From NCBI RefSeq assembly GCF_030247195.1, contig NC_080671.1, positions 430,280,539-430,344,538 on the forward strand: a stretch of 64,000 nt of DNA, written 5' to 3'. The notes below the pieces were generated by a model, which was not told where the DNA came from, ran no database searches, and was given only the letters and a program-made list of their open reading frames with translations. The DNA is from Topomyia yanbarensis (taxonomy: Eukaryota > Arthropoda > Insecta > Diptera > Culicidae). Positions 11,228 to 22,997 of this stretch are shown here, in pieces. A program made the translations under genes and the position numbers. Positions within the stretch are counted from its first letter, which is position 1; every line of letters begins with the position of its first letter.

Positions 11228-12743
11228 CAGTAAGATTCCGTTTTGGCACGTTCCGTTGTTGGCATGCTCCCATTTTGGCACACTCCGATTTTGGCAACAA
11301 ATGGGTTCCGTTTTTGTCAACATTCTTGTTGTACATAATAAATCTTAAAAATGTGCAATAGATATTTTTTGTATCAATTGACATTGCATTTGACTTTATT
11401 TCCAAACATGGGAGTCATATTAATCCTCAAAAGCCCAAATCATTTTTTTTTAATTTTGTTAAAATTGTCTTACAGTTTCAATACTTTACTGTGATAATTT
11501 TGTGATGTTTTTCGCAATGTTGTTTTAAAAAAGCGTTATGCATTTAAAGGTTAAGGTGAAGATATGCGGAAGCCACGTTGCTAGGCACCGACTCGCTTGT
11601 TTACATTAGGAAAAACTGAAATCTGAAGTGAAAATTCAAACGCACAAATGAGAGTTTCCGAACATTTTCCTTTGGTCATCTGCACATTGGCAGAAAATTT
11701 GAAGTTTTGTTAGTAAACGATTAAAGTTTCGCGAGTGTTTTTGCAGTGGTGTGTGAAAAAAGTGCATTTGAAAAAGTGCAATGAAAACGAGAAGTGTTTC
11801 GAAAAGAAACCCCAAGTGAAGAGGGGCGATATTTTCGCACAAAATAGCAGCTACAGATGGCATTCCGTCAAAAACTCGGATTGATTGTATAGGAAAATAT
11901 TCTAGCTTCCTTAAGTAGCAGTTTCGTGGCACACCAGCAAGGTTAGTGTGTTGAAAAACGTATTTTTATATTTGCTCATGTCAGATACATGGTTAGGCAG
12001 GGGAGAGGGGTGTGTGTGGCGCAGCAGCTATGTTGTGGCTCGCATGTAAAATGTCCTTAACTATGTTTTACACTATATGTGTCGTATTTAATGATAACAA
12101 TAAGTATAGAAATGTATTGTTTATGTATAATACAAGTGGTAGCAGTGTAACTAGTGTTAGACGGAATCAATTTTTATAGTCGAATGCAGATGAATGCGCT
12201 ACACCGCATAATACAACGTCACTACAAAACTTGGCACTAAATTTGCAATACATATCGAAAGCCCGTATTTAGGAATACAAAACTGATAGCTCCCAAATAG
12301 TTTACAATGTCTTTTTGAAAATGCATTTTCAGATATAGTGCACTTTATATTCGTAAATGTTGATTTTGCAAACCTCCATAGGTGCCAAAATTTTCGGGTA
12401 AAAAGAAATAATAAATTAACACCAAACATGAATTCAGCGACGTAAAATTACCCCAATGTGAAGTTTTTATCAAATTCGGATCCCTTTTGAGGTTTTGACC
12501 GACTTTTTTATGGAAGGTGATCACTGTGCGAAGACTGAATTTGATAAACATATGAATAAAATTGAATTTTCTTATTTTTTCCTTTCATCTAATTTCATTT
12601 CACACATGGTTAAAAGGCCTTGAAACATTTTTGAAGTCGTAAATTGAAAATCCAAACTTTAAGAATAAGGTTCAATTTTTGGCACGGTTCCGGTTTTGGC
12701 AACAGCAAAAAATAAAATTGTTGCCAAAAACGGAATCCTACTG
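11228..12743. mobile_element. Nested non-autonomous TIR element with TA target duplication
   Basis: The termini are inverted repeats: CAGTAAGATTCCGTTTTGGCA at the left, with the reverse complement of CAGTAGGATTCCGTTTTTGGCA at the right. TA flanks both ends (11226-11227, 12744-12745), and removing the element rejoins a minisatellite unit, so the insertion postdates the array. A TA target and CAGT ends fit the Tc1/mariner/pogo group. There is no transposase gene. Segment 11540-11950 looks like captured transcribed sequence (see findings). Confidence 0.8.
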
Positions 12744-12745
12744 TA

Positions 12746-12950
12746 CTAGGATATGAAAATCACTAGTTTTGAACATTTTAAACGCACATGGGGAAGTAAA
12801 TGCGTCAAAATCGCAAAATTCACATTTTACAGATGAATGTTGCTTGTTTTTCCGAGTTATTAGGACTTGAAAATCAAAAGTTTTGAACATTTGAAATGCA
12901 CAACGGGAAGTAATTTCGACAAAATGGAAATTTAAAAATACGTTTAAAAT
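12746..12950 (+). repeat. 117-bp minisatellite units beyond the nested insertion
   Basis: Two units in the same orientation as 10260-11226, resuming exactly where the nested TIR element ends. Confidence 0.75.
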
Positions 12951-13019
12951 TAGAGGTGTGCCCAGCGCCGCCGCGCCGACGGTTGCAGGTAATAATAGTA
13001 AACAACTCGTAATAACAAA

Positions 13020-13400
13020 CAATGTTTATCTGCGAAAAGTTGAAATTTTTTCGATTTCGATGCATTTACTTCCCAGTGTGCGTTTAAAATGTCTAAAACT
13101 ATTGATTTTCAACACCTCTTAACTCGCAATAACAAACAATGTTTATCTGTGAAAAGTTGAAAAATTTTCGATTTTGACGCATTTACTTCCCAGTGTGCGT
13201 TTAAAATGTCTAAAACTATTGATTTTCAACACCTCTTAACTCGCAATAACAAACCATGTTTATCTGTGAAAAGTTGAATTTTTTTCGATTTTGACGCATT
13301 TACTGCCTAGTGTGCGTTTAAAATGTCTAAAACTATTGATTTTCAACACCTCTAAACCGCAATAACAAACAATATTTATTTGTGAAATGTTGAAAGAAAT
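13020..13400 (-). repeat. 117-bp minisatellite array (right arm, inverted)
   Basis: Three units of the same family in reverse orientation ('gtttaaaatgtctaaaact' at about 13083, 13200 and 13318). The first is joined to the left array by a short GC-rich linker. Confidence 0.85.
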
Positions 13401-13799
13401 ACAATTATCTCATTTTCTATATTTCCAATTATCCGCCAAAGTACGGTATCCAATAATTTACCCATTTTCAATACCGGTTCATTGTCGACATGTCACATAA
13501 CAAGCAAACCTGTTTTTCTATTGTCGCGACCGTTCGCAAACGAACATACATGTCACAGTTCAGTAAATGTACAGCCGCTTGACAAACCAGTTTTGTTTTG
13601 AAACATGTACAAATTTTATGACATGTCACGGGGAAAATGTATCGTGTCATAGTACACGCGCTTGTGTCACATGTCGCAAGAATCCGCAACTTGTACATGT
13701 CACGAGCAAACATGCGACCAGTCACCAGATGACTGGTCATAACCATGACATTTTCCAGCTATGCCGACCAAACCTAAACCTCTTGTTTACCCTAATCCT

Positions 13800-15560
13800 C
13801 ATCCTCCGGTTCCATCGTTAGGTATTACTTCAGGATGGATTGTGCTCCTGCTCTTTTTATTTTGTGACAATCGTTCATGTTTTCTCCATTGCTACTTTTC
13901 TAATCCTTCTTGGTGCGACTCGTTTCTCAGCTGGTGCTGAGAATCCCTCGGTGGCGGTATTTCTCTTGATATCGATGCCTGTTTTCGCGTACCATATAGC
14001 TCTCAACCACTCCGACGGAGATATCATCGGCAGTGAAATTTCGCTGATCGACCTTTTCTGTGTCTACTCACAATTATTGCTAGTATCGCAACTTGTAGAA
14101 ACAAGAACAGATCTGGAGATATCGACCAGTTTGACTCACATCCCTTTCCAGCAACTCTCTGAATATTTATCCCTCGATTTCATCAATGGCTTGTTTCTAG
14201 GTTGTTTGAACTCAAATGACGTTTTATGTTTCAAACGGCTCGCAGTATTATTTCCTGTTAAGATATGATTAAAGGTAATTATTCTAAATCCTCGTGAGAT
14301 TAGTCTGAGCCCTCAAAACCCTATCCTTGTGCACGGGCTGCGTGCTACGATTGTACAAAACCATCGGAGTCATTTCATCTCAAACTAGCTAAATCCGCAA
14401 AATTGTTACTAGTTCCGCCCAAAAGAAAAATCTTGGACGATAATGAAACTTGAACCGAAGATGAAAGGAGCAGTCACCAGTCGACGTAGGTCAATTGGTG
14501 GACTCAATTAGCCGCGATAGTGACTAAAAGAAGGTGTTATGGCGTTGAAAATATATGAGCATATTTAAAAAAGAGCAGCCGAAACGCGCTTTAAATCCAA
14601 AAATACAGTAAAAATAGTCTCTTCAATCTAGATTTTTACATCCCATTTCGTTAAAACTAGATTCCAAGCGGCTTCACAAAGGTGTCCATTCAAAAATAGT
14701 TGATAAAAATATTGATTAAACTTTGATGAGTTCGGAACAGAAATCGCATGTTTTATTCATATACCTATATGCAGCGAAAATATTCTCAATTTGTAAATTT
14801 TTTTGCACACTAAGATCACGGTTGGTGTACTCCCTCCCGTTCCGTGTGAATCTAGTTATTGTTTTCCAAGTTTTCCACGCATATTTTAGCCGCCACCCGA
14901 ATAAATGTTTGGACTTTCAAGTTGAACAAACTGTCTGCACTGAATTACTACGACATCTATTAATCTAGTAATCTGACGAGTTTCTGCTTAGTATGTACAC
15001 CGATAGCAAACGCCTGAAGGTAGACTTTTCGTTCAGTTGCTTTAAAGCTGAATCGGTGAAATATTTCAAGCAGCTTGTTCCTTTCTCCGCACCGAGCAAC
15101 ATGAACTTGATGGAGGTCATCAGGTGGATGGTAAATCGAAATTAACCATGCGCTCCCTCCATGAGAAGGCAACAGTACAACGTGCGGAGGTTGGTTGAAA
15201 TCTGGGCCGGGACTTACGGATACAATGAATAATGAAAACAATGAACGTCAAAGGCAGCCTAAAGATATATGAGGCGATATGAACGACTATGCGAGGCGAA
15301 AGATAAAATGAACAGAAAACCTCTATTCGCGATTCTCGTCGCAGGTTTAAATTAATTTCGTAACATTAGTGTTTGCCTCAATGTTACGTATGAAGACGAA
15401 CCAACAAACCAATGTATTTCACAACAAAGATATGTCGAAATCATGTGATATGGATTAACTAAAAAGTGGACAGTTTTCCTAGAAAATAGTTTATTTGTTT
15501 CACTGTTTTGTTTTCATAAAAGCTATAGGCTAACCACTAGATAATAGACACATATGTTAT
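13800..15560. other. No recognised gene; weakly coding-looking stretches
   Basis: An open frame on the plus strand at 13840-14268 and one on the minus strand at 14960-15241 exist, but neither shows a domain I recognise, a splice context or repeat support. The plus-strand frame is hydrophobic mainly because the DNA is T-rich. This may be eroded transposon DNA. I see nothing firm here. Confidence 0.3.
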
Positions 15561-17198
15561 GCAATAATTAAATATCTTCGAAAAATATATCTCTCTGCTT
15601 GAAATACTAGCAGCGTAATAAACACAACGCCCAGAGTGAATATTGGACCGTAGTTTGTGTGCTTCTGTTATTTCCCAGGAAAATCGCCGGCAGATCATTG
15701 TCATTCTTGTATGTTTCAGTTATTTTCTGCTTGTTACATCGTAGATTAGATATAATATTCATAAAAAAAACGAATGTAAACTTACTATGTACAACAAACT
15801 AACCAGTTCGGTTTTGCGTCAATAATTTGGTGCCCCACCAAGGGGTCGCCGCAAGGTTACTCATTACAAACTAGGATCGTGGAAAGGGAGTTGTTATTTT
15901 TTCACGCCGGAAAAAAAGAACTCTCCTAACAACCTATCACTAGGCAAATATAACTCGAAACTGTGAGTAGTACATCACAGTGTTCAGTTTAGTAGTTCTA
16001 TATAGAAGCATGTAGTAGTAGATCTTCTTTCAGACTGCGGAGACAACCAGGCAAATGTGCTACATATAATAAGCATTTCTCTCCCAGCGGTTTCTCGTTT
16101 TAATCGTAACTCCATGGGTTGGTTAATCATTTCGATTACATGGTTTTCAGTTTGACACTTAGGTAATATATTATCACGATCAAGATTTGATCATTACTTT
16201 CGACGACGTTACATTTTGTTCCAATCTCTTTTAGTGTTTCATGTTTCAGTCGACGTGGTTTTTATTTATTCTTTCATTACGGGTACACCTACGCTGAGCA
16301 AAATCAATGTTTTGACTAAAACAATTAGGTACTTTATATACAATTAAATTTGATTTCTTAAATTCGACATCTAGCGCTATGTTTTGCTTGTTTTTCACAT
16401 ATATAAAATTAGTAAGGGAGACTACCTGATGTTGTTCATCTTTTGTTAGATCCTGTTTCTGTCCCGTCCGACTCTCTCAAACTAGCTCCTCACCCCTTTT
16501 GCATGCAAATTAATTTAATTTGTGGACACAATCAGTCTTTTGGTTTCTATTATTCTTCCTCCGCTACTAGTATTTGTCTTCGTTTGTTTGTGTTGTTTTG
16601 GATGTCTGTCTGTTTAATTATGAGTTTGATTGTTCTGATCTGTTTTATCTGTAACAAAATTACTAGTTCTTATATTGCTGTTTTTTATCTGGCTTCTCTC
16701 TGAAACTGCACATTTCCGTCATGGCCTTACTAGTGCAGGCAACAGGAGTCCAACACGAACGCTAACCGAGAAAATTGTGTCAGATAAAAATAATAAATAA
16801 TAAATAGTAAAATTCGGTGCATCGTGAGCTCTCTTAACTGACTAGTAGGCCAATCTCCGGTTCCTCTAACCTTCGGCCTAACAATAATAGTACACATGAA
16901 AAAAACCCAACTTGTATCTGTTTAGCGTTACTTAGCAGAGTAGGCGGTTTCTATGTTTTTATTTTGTCTCACCTCGCGTAAAAATAGGGTAGCAAAATAT
17001 CTCAACAAAACAGTTAAAAACGGGTCCTAAGTTCTTACAAAGATAGCTAAAAACGTAACTTTCTAGAACCCCACGATACGGAGAGTAGTACGAGCAAACG
17101 CGGTACTTGGTCAAATATGACGAATTGCTCCACACGCGTAACATATGTAGTCACGAGTAACAAAGAAGAAAAAACACGTTTGACAAATGCTTCCTGTT
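15560..17198 (-). other. 3' UTR and downstream flank of the PPP1R3-like gene
   Basis: Sequence just after the stop codon at 17199. It lacks recognisable transposon ends and holds AATAAA signals on the minus strand at about 16958-16963 and 16261-16270, plus an AU-rich stretch (about 16785-16808, repeated ATTTATT on the minus strand) of the type that destabilises mRNAs. The 3' UTR end is unknown; the upstream limit here is arbitrary. Confidence 0.45.
16958..16963 (-). promoter_or_regulatory. Candidate polyadenylation signal AATAAA
   Basis: First AATAAA on the minus strand after the stop of the PPP1R3-like gene, about 236 nt downstream of it. A second, overlapping pair lies at 16261-16270. Which one is used cannot be told from sequence. 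Confidence 0.4.
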
Positions 17199-17637
17199 TC
17201 AACCGTGAACGTTCTGATTAAGCAGCATCTCCCGCAGGCTCAGCAAATTTGACAGCAGATCGTCGTTTTCGGTGCGCGCACGGATAAAGTACTGCCGACC
17301 GGTGTCCCGCGGGGTGTTGGTTCTGCGAAGGTGCGGCATCTGTAGCGAACGAGTAAACTCATCACCGCACGAGCTGCGATGCAGGTTACTGGTGCTGCTA
17401 TGGCGACGCATGCTAGTAGTGCCGATGTTGTTGATAGTGGCGCTACTGTTCGCAGTGTACGGAGCTGTCAGCGATTCGGTACGGGTCAAAACCAACGGAG
17501 CTGGGTCAAAGGAACTGTCCACGGTGTCTTTGCTACTGCTGTCGAGTGGCTTTGGAGTAGACTGTTTGTCCGGTGTTGGCACTGCTGCTCGTGGTGTCTT
17601 TGGGTTGTCCTGTTTGGGGGCGCTGCTGCTGTCCAAA
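17199..17637 (-). CDS. PPP1R3-like glycogen-targeting subunit, last coding exon
   Basis: Acceptor 'ctcctttcctcctttcag' ends at 17638; the exon opens with the third base of a codon started in the exon at 31673-31932, and runs in frame to a TGA at 17199-17201. It encodes 145 residues: a Ser/Thr/Pro-rich stretch, a basic cluster 'RRHSSTSNLHRSS' containing an RRxS consensus for PKA-type kinases, and a Leu-rich C-terminal segment ('LLSNLLSLREMLL') likely to be helical. No catalytic or binding domain is visible. This tail extends well beyond the CBM21 domain, where short vertebrate PPP1R3C ends. The phase match with the upstream exon is the main support. Confidence 0.8.
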
Positions 17638-20360
17638 CTGAAAGGAGGAAAGGAGATGGGGAAATAGTTTAGAAAAAAAATTTATCGATGGAAGGTGAAA
17701 TACCCTTATAAACTAGTAACAGTGATCACCGGGTGGTGTTGCCTGATGGATGTTCCCGAGTAGTGCGATACGGTGAGTCAAAATACTATTAGTTTTGTTT
17801 AGTTTGGATGGTTTTCGTGGATGTTGTAAGTATTTATTTGAACTTTCCTAGTTCAAAGATGTTATTGAAGTCGAAATTTATAACGCATTATTTAAAAAAA
17901 AAGTCAGCTGAGTTGAGTATAATGATAGTCGTTTAAAACACATCCGCTCCAGCCCCAGACATTCAAAAACCGACTACTGACTAGGACTGACAATCGCATA
18001 AACAACTAATTCTTGCGATAGGTCAGCATTTTTAATTCCATTGATAAAGTCCAGATTGTGGTGAATCAGTTGCGTATTGGTAACAATGCACATGTGCTCG
18101 CGACGCAATATAAAAATAATATTAGCTAAGCATTATCTAAGAAGCTTATTGGTTGAAGCAGAGTATATCACCTCATATATATTTATATATTTTTAGACGC
18201 GTCTAAATTCCCCTTGGCCGCATGGTCAAGCGCAAACGACAAGGTTTCTGTGTGTTTGGCAATAATTGCAATGACATACTGATACGAGCTGTATACAGAA
18301 AAAACACAAACAAATTAAAGGAAGTCTTGGATTTTATGCCTCGGGTCACGTACCTGCCCACTATGCGAATTACATAATGGAATGAACACATTTGGTTTAT
18401 TGAATGACACCTAATCGCTATCAGGTAATGGCAGATAATCAAGCTTTGTTAAAAGAATCCAAAATTATGCCCATGTTCCGAAAATTTTCCACTCCGATCG
18501 TAATCACTACCTTGCTCAAAACAACTTCCAGCCCGAGAAGTGTTATCAGCGAGCAAACAGTATGAACCCTTTGGAGATAGCAGGTTGACCGGTGAGTGCC
18601 GAAAAATGCAATTGACGCTGTCGGCCCCCCAAGCAAGGTGCTAAAAATGTTTTTATCATATGATACAGTATGTTTCTACAAAATTGAAAAACACGATCAT
18701 TAGCAGTTCGGTGCCGTGACCAACTATAGTACTTTCTAGAATAAATGCAGCCTGGGGGATGGTTTAACCTTGGCCTATGTTATGTATGAACGATTGTTCA
18801 TGTACTGAAGTACCATTTTATACCAAAGCGTTATCGATACATTCTCGTCGGTATCGCATAGCCAAGCCCTATCTATGTACGCTATTTATTCACAGTGTAA
18901 TTTTTATTACCACTTTTGATAACAAATGTGCCGATTATGGAGGTTGAAAATCAAAATTTCTGTAGTCTCTCGTTTGACTGCAAAGGTTTTCCATTCATCT
19001 TTCACTGACCGGCAGTGCTTTGAAGCAAGAAACTTATCTGCATTAATTTAGTGATATTTTTGGTATTATTCAAAAATTATTATTTTTGGCACTGGAGACG
19101 AAAGGTGATAGCTTTACTGTACAACCAAAGACCCATTTCAAGAATATCTGTACGTACATTCTGATGTCGTCTTAATATACAATAAGCCCCGCGAGAATAC
19201 CAATCGGATATTTGCGATATTATCTCGCACTTCTAGAATGAAAAATAATTGTTTTGAAGTAGAATACTTCCAACGTTTCAATACTGGGGTACCGTTTCAA
19301 AAATTTCTGCTGAGATTGTTTCCCAGTTTTTTTATGCGAATAACTTTTGTTGTACTGAACAAAATCGCAAATATTTTTGAACGAAATATGTGCACGTGTT
19401 TTGCATTAAATTTCGCAAAATGTACGAGCTACTTTAAATAAAGCAAAACGGATTTTCAGAAATTCTTTCAAAAAAATAACTTTTTCCATTAGGTCCTATC
19501 TGAAAATGAGAGCCCCTCTATGTTTTCTTTCTCTTTCGTTAATTACGGCATCACTAGAAAATTTTAAACACATTATTCAGTACATATCGAAAGATGGTGG
19601 TTTCAATTTGCTTATTATTCAAAGAGTTGAAACGCAAACGTAAAATCGACCGAGTAATTCACAGAAGAGAAAGTAAAAAGACACAATTTACAGATTGGAT
19701 CTATTGAAACAAAAGTCTTCATTTATGCAGGTCCCGCGTGTTCGTTTTATATCAGTCGTCGCTCACATGCCAAACGTGCAACATGCTGACTGTATTGTCC
19801 GGATAAAAAGACTCCTTCTGTTAGATTTTAAAATTATAGAAGCTGTTACACAAAAATTGTCATGTAACTAAAACGATAGTATACATTTTGAAAATTTTGG
19901 ATATAAGGTATAGTGCTTATTTTCACCCTATCAGGGAGAATGTCTCACTAATTCATGAATTACTCGGTCTACAATCGATGGAATGCGTACACGGCAGCTC
20001 TGAAAACGGCGAAAAGCACGTGTTTGAGCGCAACGAAAACTCGAATTCAGTGCCCCTATTACCCTACCATTTGACTCAAAGCGTGAGCAAAGACCGCAGA
20101 AGCTGCTCTAACCAACGGCTTCAAATGGGTAGGTTGATAATTGAACCATGGCGAAAGTGGGCTCATTATCCTATTTTCTCGAAAAATTGCCTGATACACG
20201 TTCTGTGAACACTAAAATCGAGGTCAAATTTCGATGTTTTTGAAGTCGCTGTCGAGTGACCGATTTTGCCAGACATTTTAGCTGTGCTGCCAGGTTTTCT
20301 TTGAAAAAGAGTGGCAACCCTGTGTACAAGAACGGAAATGCGATAGGTTCGAATCATGTA
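17638..20360. other. Intron sequence with little structure
   Basis: Mostly single-looking AT-rich intron DNA. It contains a perfect 16-bp palindrome TTTAGACGCGTCTAAA at 18192-18207 and the second copy of a dispersed repeat near its right end. No gene is supported. Confidence 0.4.
20013..20180 (+). repeat. Dispersed repeat, copy b (pairs with 2558-2740)
   Basis: Shares ordered sequence blocks with 2558-2740, including 'gcgcaacgaaaactcgaat' and 'agctgctctaacca'. Family unknown. Confidence 0.5.
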
Positions 20361-20510
20361 CACTAGAGTGACAGGAAAAAAAGACCCCTATCGATCCACC
20401 CCTGAGTCGAGTTCTAGTCCAGGAGTACTTGTTCCAAATTTGAAGCAAATCGGACAAGTCTAGCTACCGGACCAACGAGTCTGAAGTTTGTATGAGATTT
20501 TTCGACTATT

Positions 20511-21810
20511 TAAAGGGCAAACACGAAATTATTGCGACACATTCAACAGGGCATAACTTTTTTACCATTGGGTAAAAATCAACCAAATTTTGCACACTTT
20601 CTCATTGATGTGTATTGTTTACATGCTGTCAAACTCGAAGTCGTGTTTTTCGATTCAACGAAAATGAAGGTGAACCAACGCGAGTCGAGAGAACAAATTC
20701 TTTCCAAACACCTGGAATTTCCTGAGCTGTCGCACCGGCATTTGGGAAAAATTTTGAACATTCACCATTCAACCGTCTCCAGAGCGTTGAAGCGGTTCCA
20801 GGAGCGGTTGACGTTGGACCACGGCAAAGGAGCTGGTAGAAAACCGGGGCCGGAGAACAAAAAGACGGAGGGAAAGGTGAAGCGGATGATTAAAGCAAAT
20901 CCCAACGACTTAAGCCGTGATTTGGCTAAAAAGATCGACATGTCGCAGAGCTACGTCCAGAATGCAAAGAAGAGAGCTGGACTACATACATACAAGGTAC
21001 AGAACTTCCCAAACCGCGATGAGCGGCAACAATCGACGGCTAAAACTCGGGCACGGAAGCTCTACGAGAAGATGCTGACAAAATATGGCTGCTGTGTGAT
21101 GGACGACAAAACGTATATAAAAGCCGATTTTAAGCAAATTCCGGGGTTGGAGTTTTTCACTGGCAAGAGCAAGTTCTATGTGGACGACAAATTTAAGAAG
21201 AAGAAAATGTCGAAGTTCGCCTCCAAATATCTCATTTGGCAGGCCATCTGCTCTTGCGGACTGAGGAGTGAGCCTTTCGTGACAAAGGGCACAGTAAATG
21301 GCGAGATCTACAAATCTGAGGGCCTCGAGAAGCGCCTTTTGCCGTTCTTGCAGCAGCACGACGAAGCTCCGCTATTTTGGCCAGATTTGGCATCATGCCA
21401 CTATTCTACAAGTGTCCTGGAGTGGTATGAGGCCAATTCTGTCCATTTTGTTCCAAAGGACATGAATCCGCCAAACTGTCTGGAGCTGCGCCCGGTGGAG
21501 CAGTACTGGGCAATGATGAAGCGGGAACTTCGGAAGAGCAAGAAGACAGTCAAAGACGAGAAGGACATGTTAAGAAAATAGAAAAAAACTGAGAAACTGG
21601 TACCGGATGACACTGTAAAGACTTTGATGGAGGGCATCAAGCGAAAATGCGTTCAATTTTACACTCAAGGCTCCATCGATTAACTTTTCTTTTGATTTTT
21701 TGAAGTAAATATATGTATAAAACTACGCTAAAATTTGTTTTGATTTTAAACATTATAAGAAAATTGGCATGACATTTTCGGTGTCGCAATAATTTCGTGT
21801 TCGCCCTTTA
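20511..21810 (+). mobile_element. DD37E mariner (ITmD37E-type) with 28-bp TIRs and TA duplication
   Basis: The inverted repeats at 20513-20540 and 21781-21808 (AAGGGC[A/G]AACACGAAATTA and on) differ at one position and are flanked by TA on both sides. The element is about 1.3 kb with one transposase gene. It sits inside one arm of the MITE and is therefore younger than it. Confidence 0.93.
20664..21683 (+). pseudogene. DD37E transposase with one premature stop
   Basis: The frame from ATG 20664 to the natural TAA at 21681-21683 spans about 339 codons and is broken only by TAG at 21579-21581. I read this as a Trp codon changed to stop, because the same frame continues sensibly for 33 more codons. 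A paired helix-turn-helix DNA-binding region occupies about 1-110. The catalytic domain has 'MDDKTY' (Asp 147/148), 'WPDLASCHY' (Asp about 241) and 'ELRPVEQYW' (Glu about 279). Exactly 37 residues separate the second Asp from the Glu, the signature of the mosquito ITmD37E family. The catalytic residues all precede the stop, so only the C-terminal tail would be lost. Confidence 0.92.
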
Positions 21811-22997
21811 CATGGAGAAAAGCCACTAGCTCACATTTTCGCCGCTAGGTGGCACTGTTCACATCGTATTATCACTGTAAATGAAAATAAGAAAGATAAT
21901 TTAATTGTCTACAACTTTGTCGAAGATTGATAGTCAATCCGGCTTTGTTAAAAGAAGTTATTAAACTTTTAGCGAAGTGATGTCTGAGTCAGTTTTCCAT
22001 GGGGCCTAGCAGTGCATGGTTGTGCATCAGTACTCGATTTGCACGAACTAATCATTTTTGTGAAATAACCGTTAGATTTAGCTCAATAGTAAGTTCAGAA
22101 GAATTGTAGTAAATAATAGGAGTCATGTTTTGGTTAGACAATTTTAGTTCCACATTGTGCCGCATAGAGGGCGCCAATACTAACTTTTTAACGAAAAGAA
22201 ATGGAGATTAGGTGTCTTCCACAAAGTTGTAGAACAATCATTTTGCAATAATTCTCCTGAACATCTCGATATTCTATCTCTCTTCTATGAAAACTTAGGG
22301 TTGGCGCCCTCTATGCGGTTACAGGTGGAACTAAAATTTTCCAACCAATGCATAACTCATATTATGTGGTATAATTCTTCTGAACATACTATTGAGCTAA
22401 ACTTAACAATTATTTCACAAAAATGTATAGTTCGTGGGAATCGAGTACTGATACACAACCTTGCACTGCTAGGCCCCATGGAAAACTGACTCAGACATCA
22501 CTTCGTTAAAATTTTAATACCTTCTTTTAACAAAGCCAAATTGACCAGCAGTCTTCAACAAAGTTGCAGACAATTAAATTATCTTTCTTATTTTCACTTA
22601 TAGTGATAATACGATGCATACAGTGCCACCTAGTGGTGAAAATGCGAGTTAGTGGATTTTCTCCATGTAAATTGTCGAAAAATCTCATACAAATTTCAGG
22701 CACGTTGGTCCTGTAGGTAGACTTGTCCGATTGGCTTCAAATTTGGTGCAAGAACTCCTGGTAGGACTAGGAATCGAATCAGGGGTGGGCCGATTGAGTT
22801 TTCAAAAATTCATTATTTTTCTGGGCAGTCTAATGTACACGCGATGATTTGCAATGTTGATGGGAATTGGATTGGATTCAACACTGTACTGTGGTCCAGA
22901 ATGCAAATTTAGCAGGAATTTTGACATTTTTCTAAAACTAAACAACTTAGCCTCATTAAGTCTTTGGAGAAGTTTTCGTATTTTGTGAGCCCCTTCT

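Larger units (their letters stand above)
9905..13790. mobile_element. Foldback-like composite with minisatellite inverted arms
   Basis: Two arms in inverted orientation flank a short GC-rich centre (about 12955-12990). The outer part of each arm carries several copies of ACATGTCA-type motifs (about 9945 and 10035 left; about 13488, 13550, 13620, 13668 and 13698 right) and a matching 'CATAG[T/C]TGGAA' block. The inner part is a tandem array of 117-bp units: ten on the left (two of them beyond a nested insertion) and three on the right, reverse-complemented. Further matches between the arms exist at 10130-10240 and 13430-13510. Long inverted repeats made of tandem units are typical of Foldback and Galileo-like elements. 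No transposase gene is present, and termini and TSD are not resolved. Confidence 0.6.
20361..22835. mobile_element. Palindromic MITE interrupted by a mariner
   Basis: Outer termini are inverted (CACTAGAGTGACAG at the left; the right end reads CATTAGACTGCCCAG on the minus strand), with TA on each side (20359-20360, 22836-22837). The two arms are long inverted repeats: landmarks such as 'ccaccctgag/caggggtggg', 'gtggcactg/cagtgccac' and 'tttagttccac/gtggaactaaa' occur in mirrored order around a centre near 22170-22310. The left arm is split by the mariner at 20513-21808. Without the mariner the MITE is about 1.2 kb. There is no coding capacity of its own; the TA target suggests Tc1/mariner-type mobilisation. 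Confidence 0.85.

Noticed and set aside
13840..14268. 142-residue hydrophobic open frame as a membrane protein
   Set aside because: Hydrophobicity follows from T-rich plus-strand composition; no conserved motif, promoter or splice support.
17272..17672. Plus-strand open frames over 17.3-17.7 kb
   Set aside because: Antisense shadows of the last PPP1R3 exon, which has splice-phase support on the minus strand.
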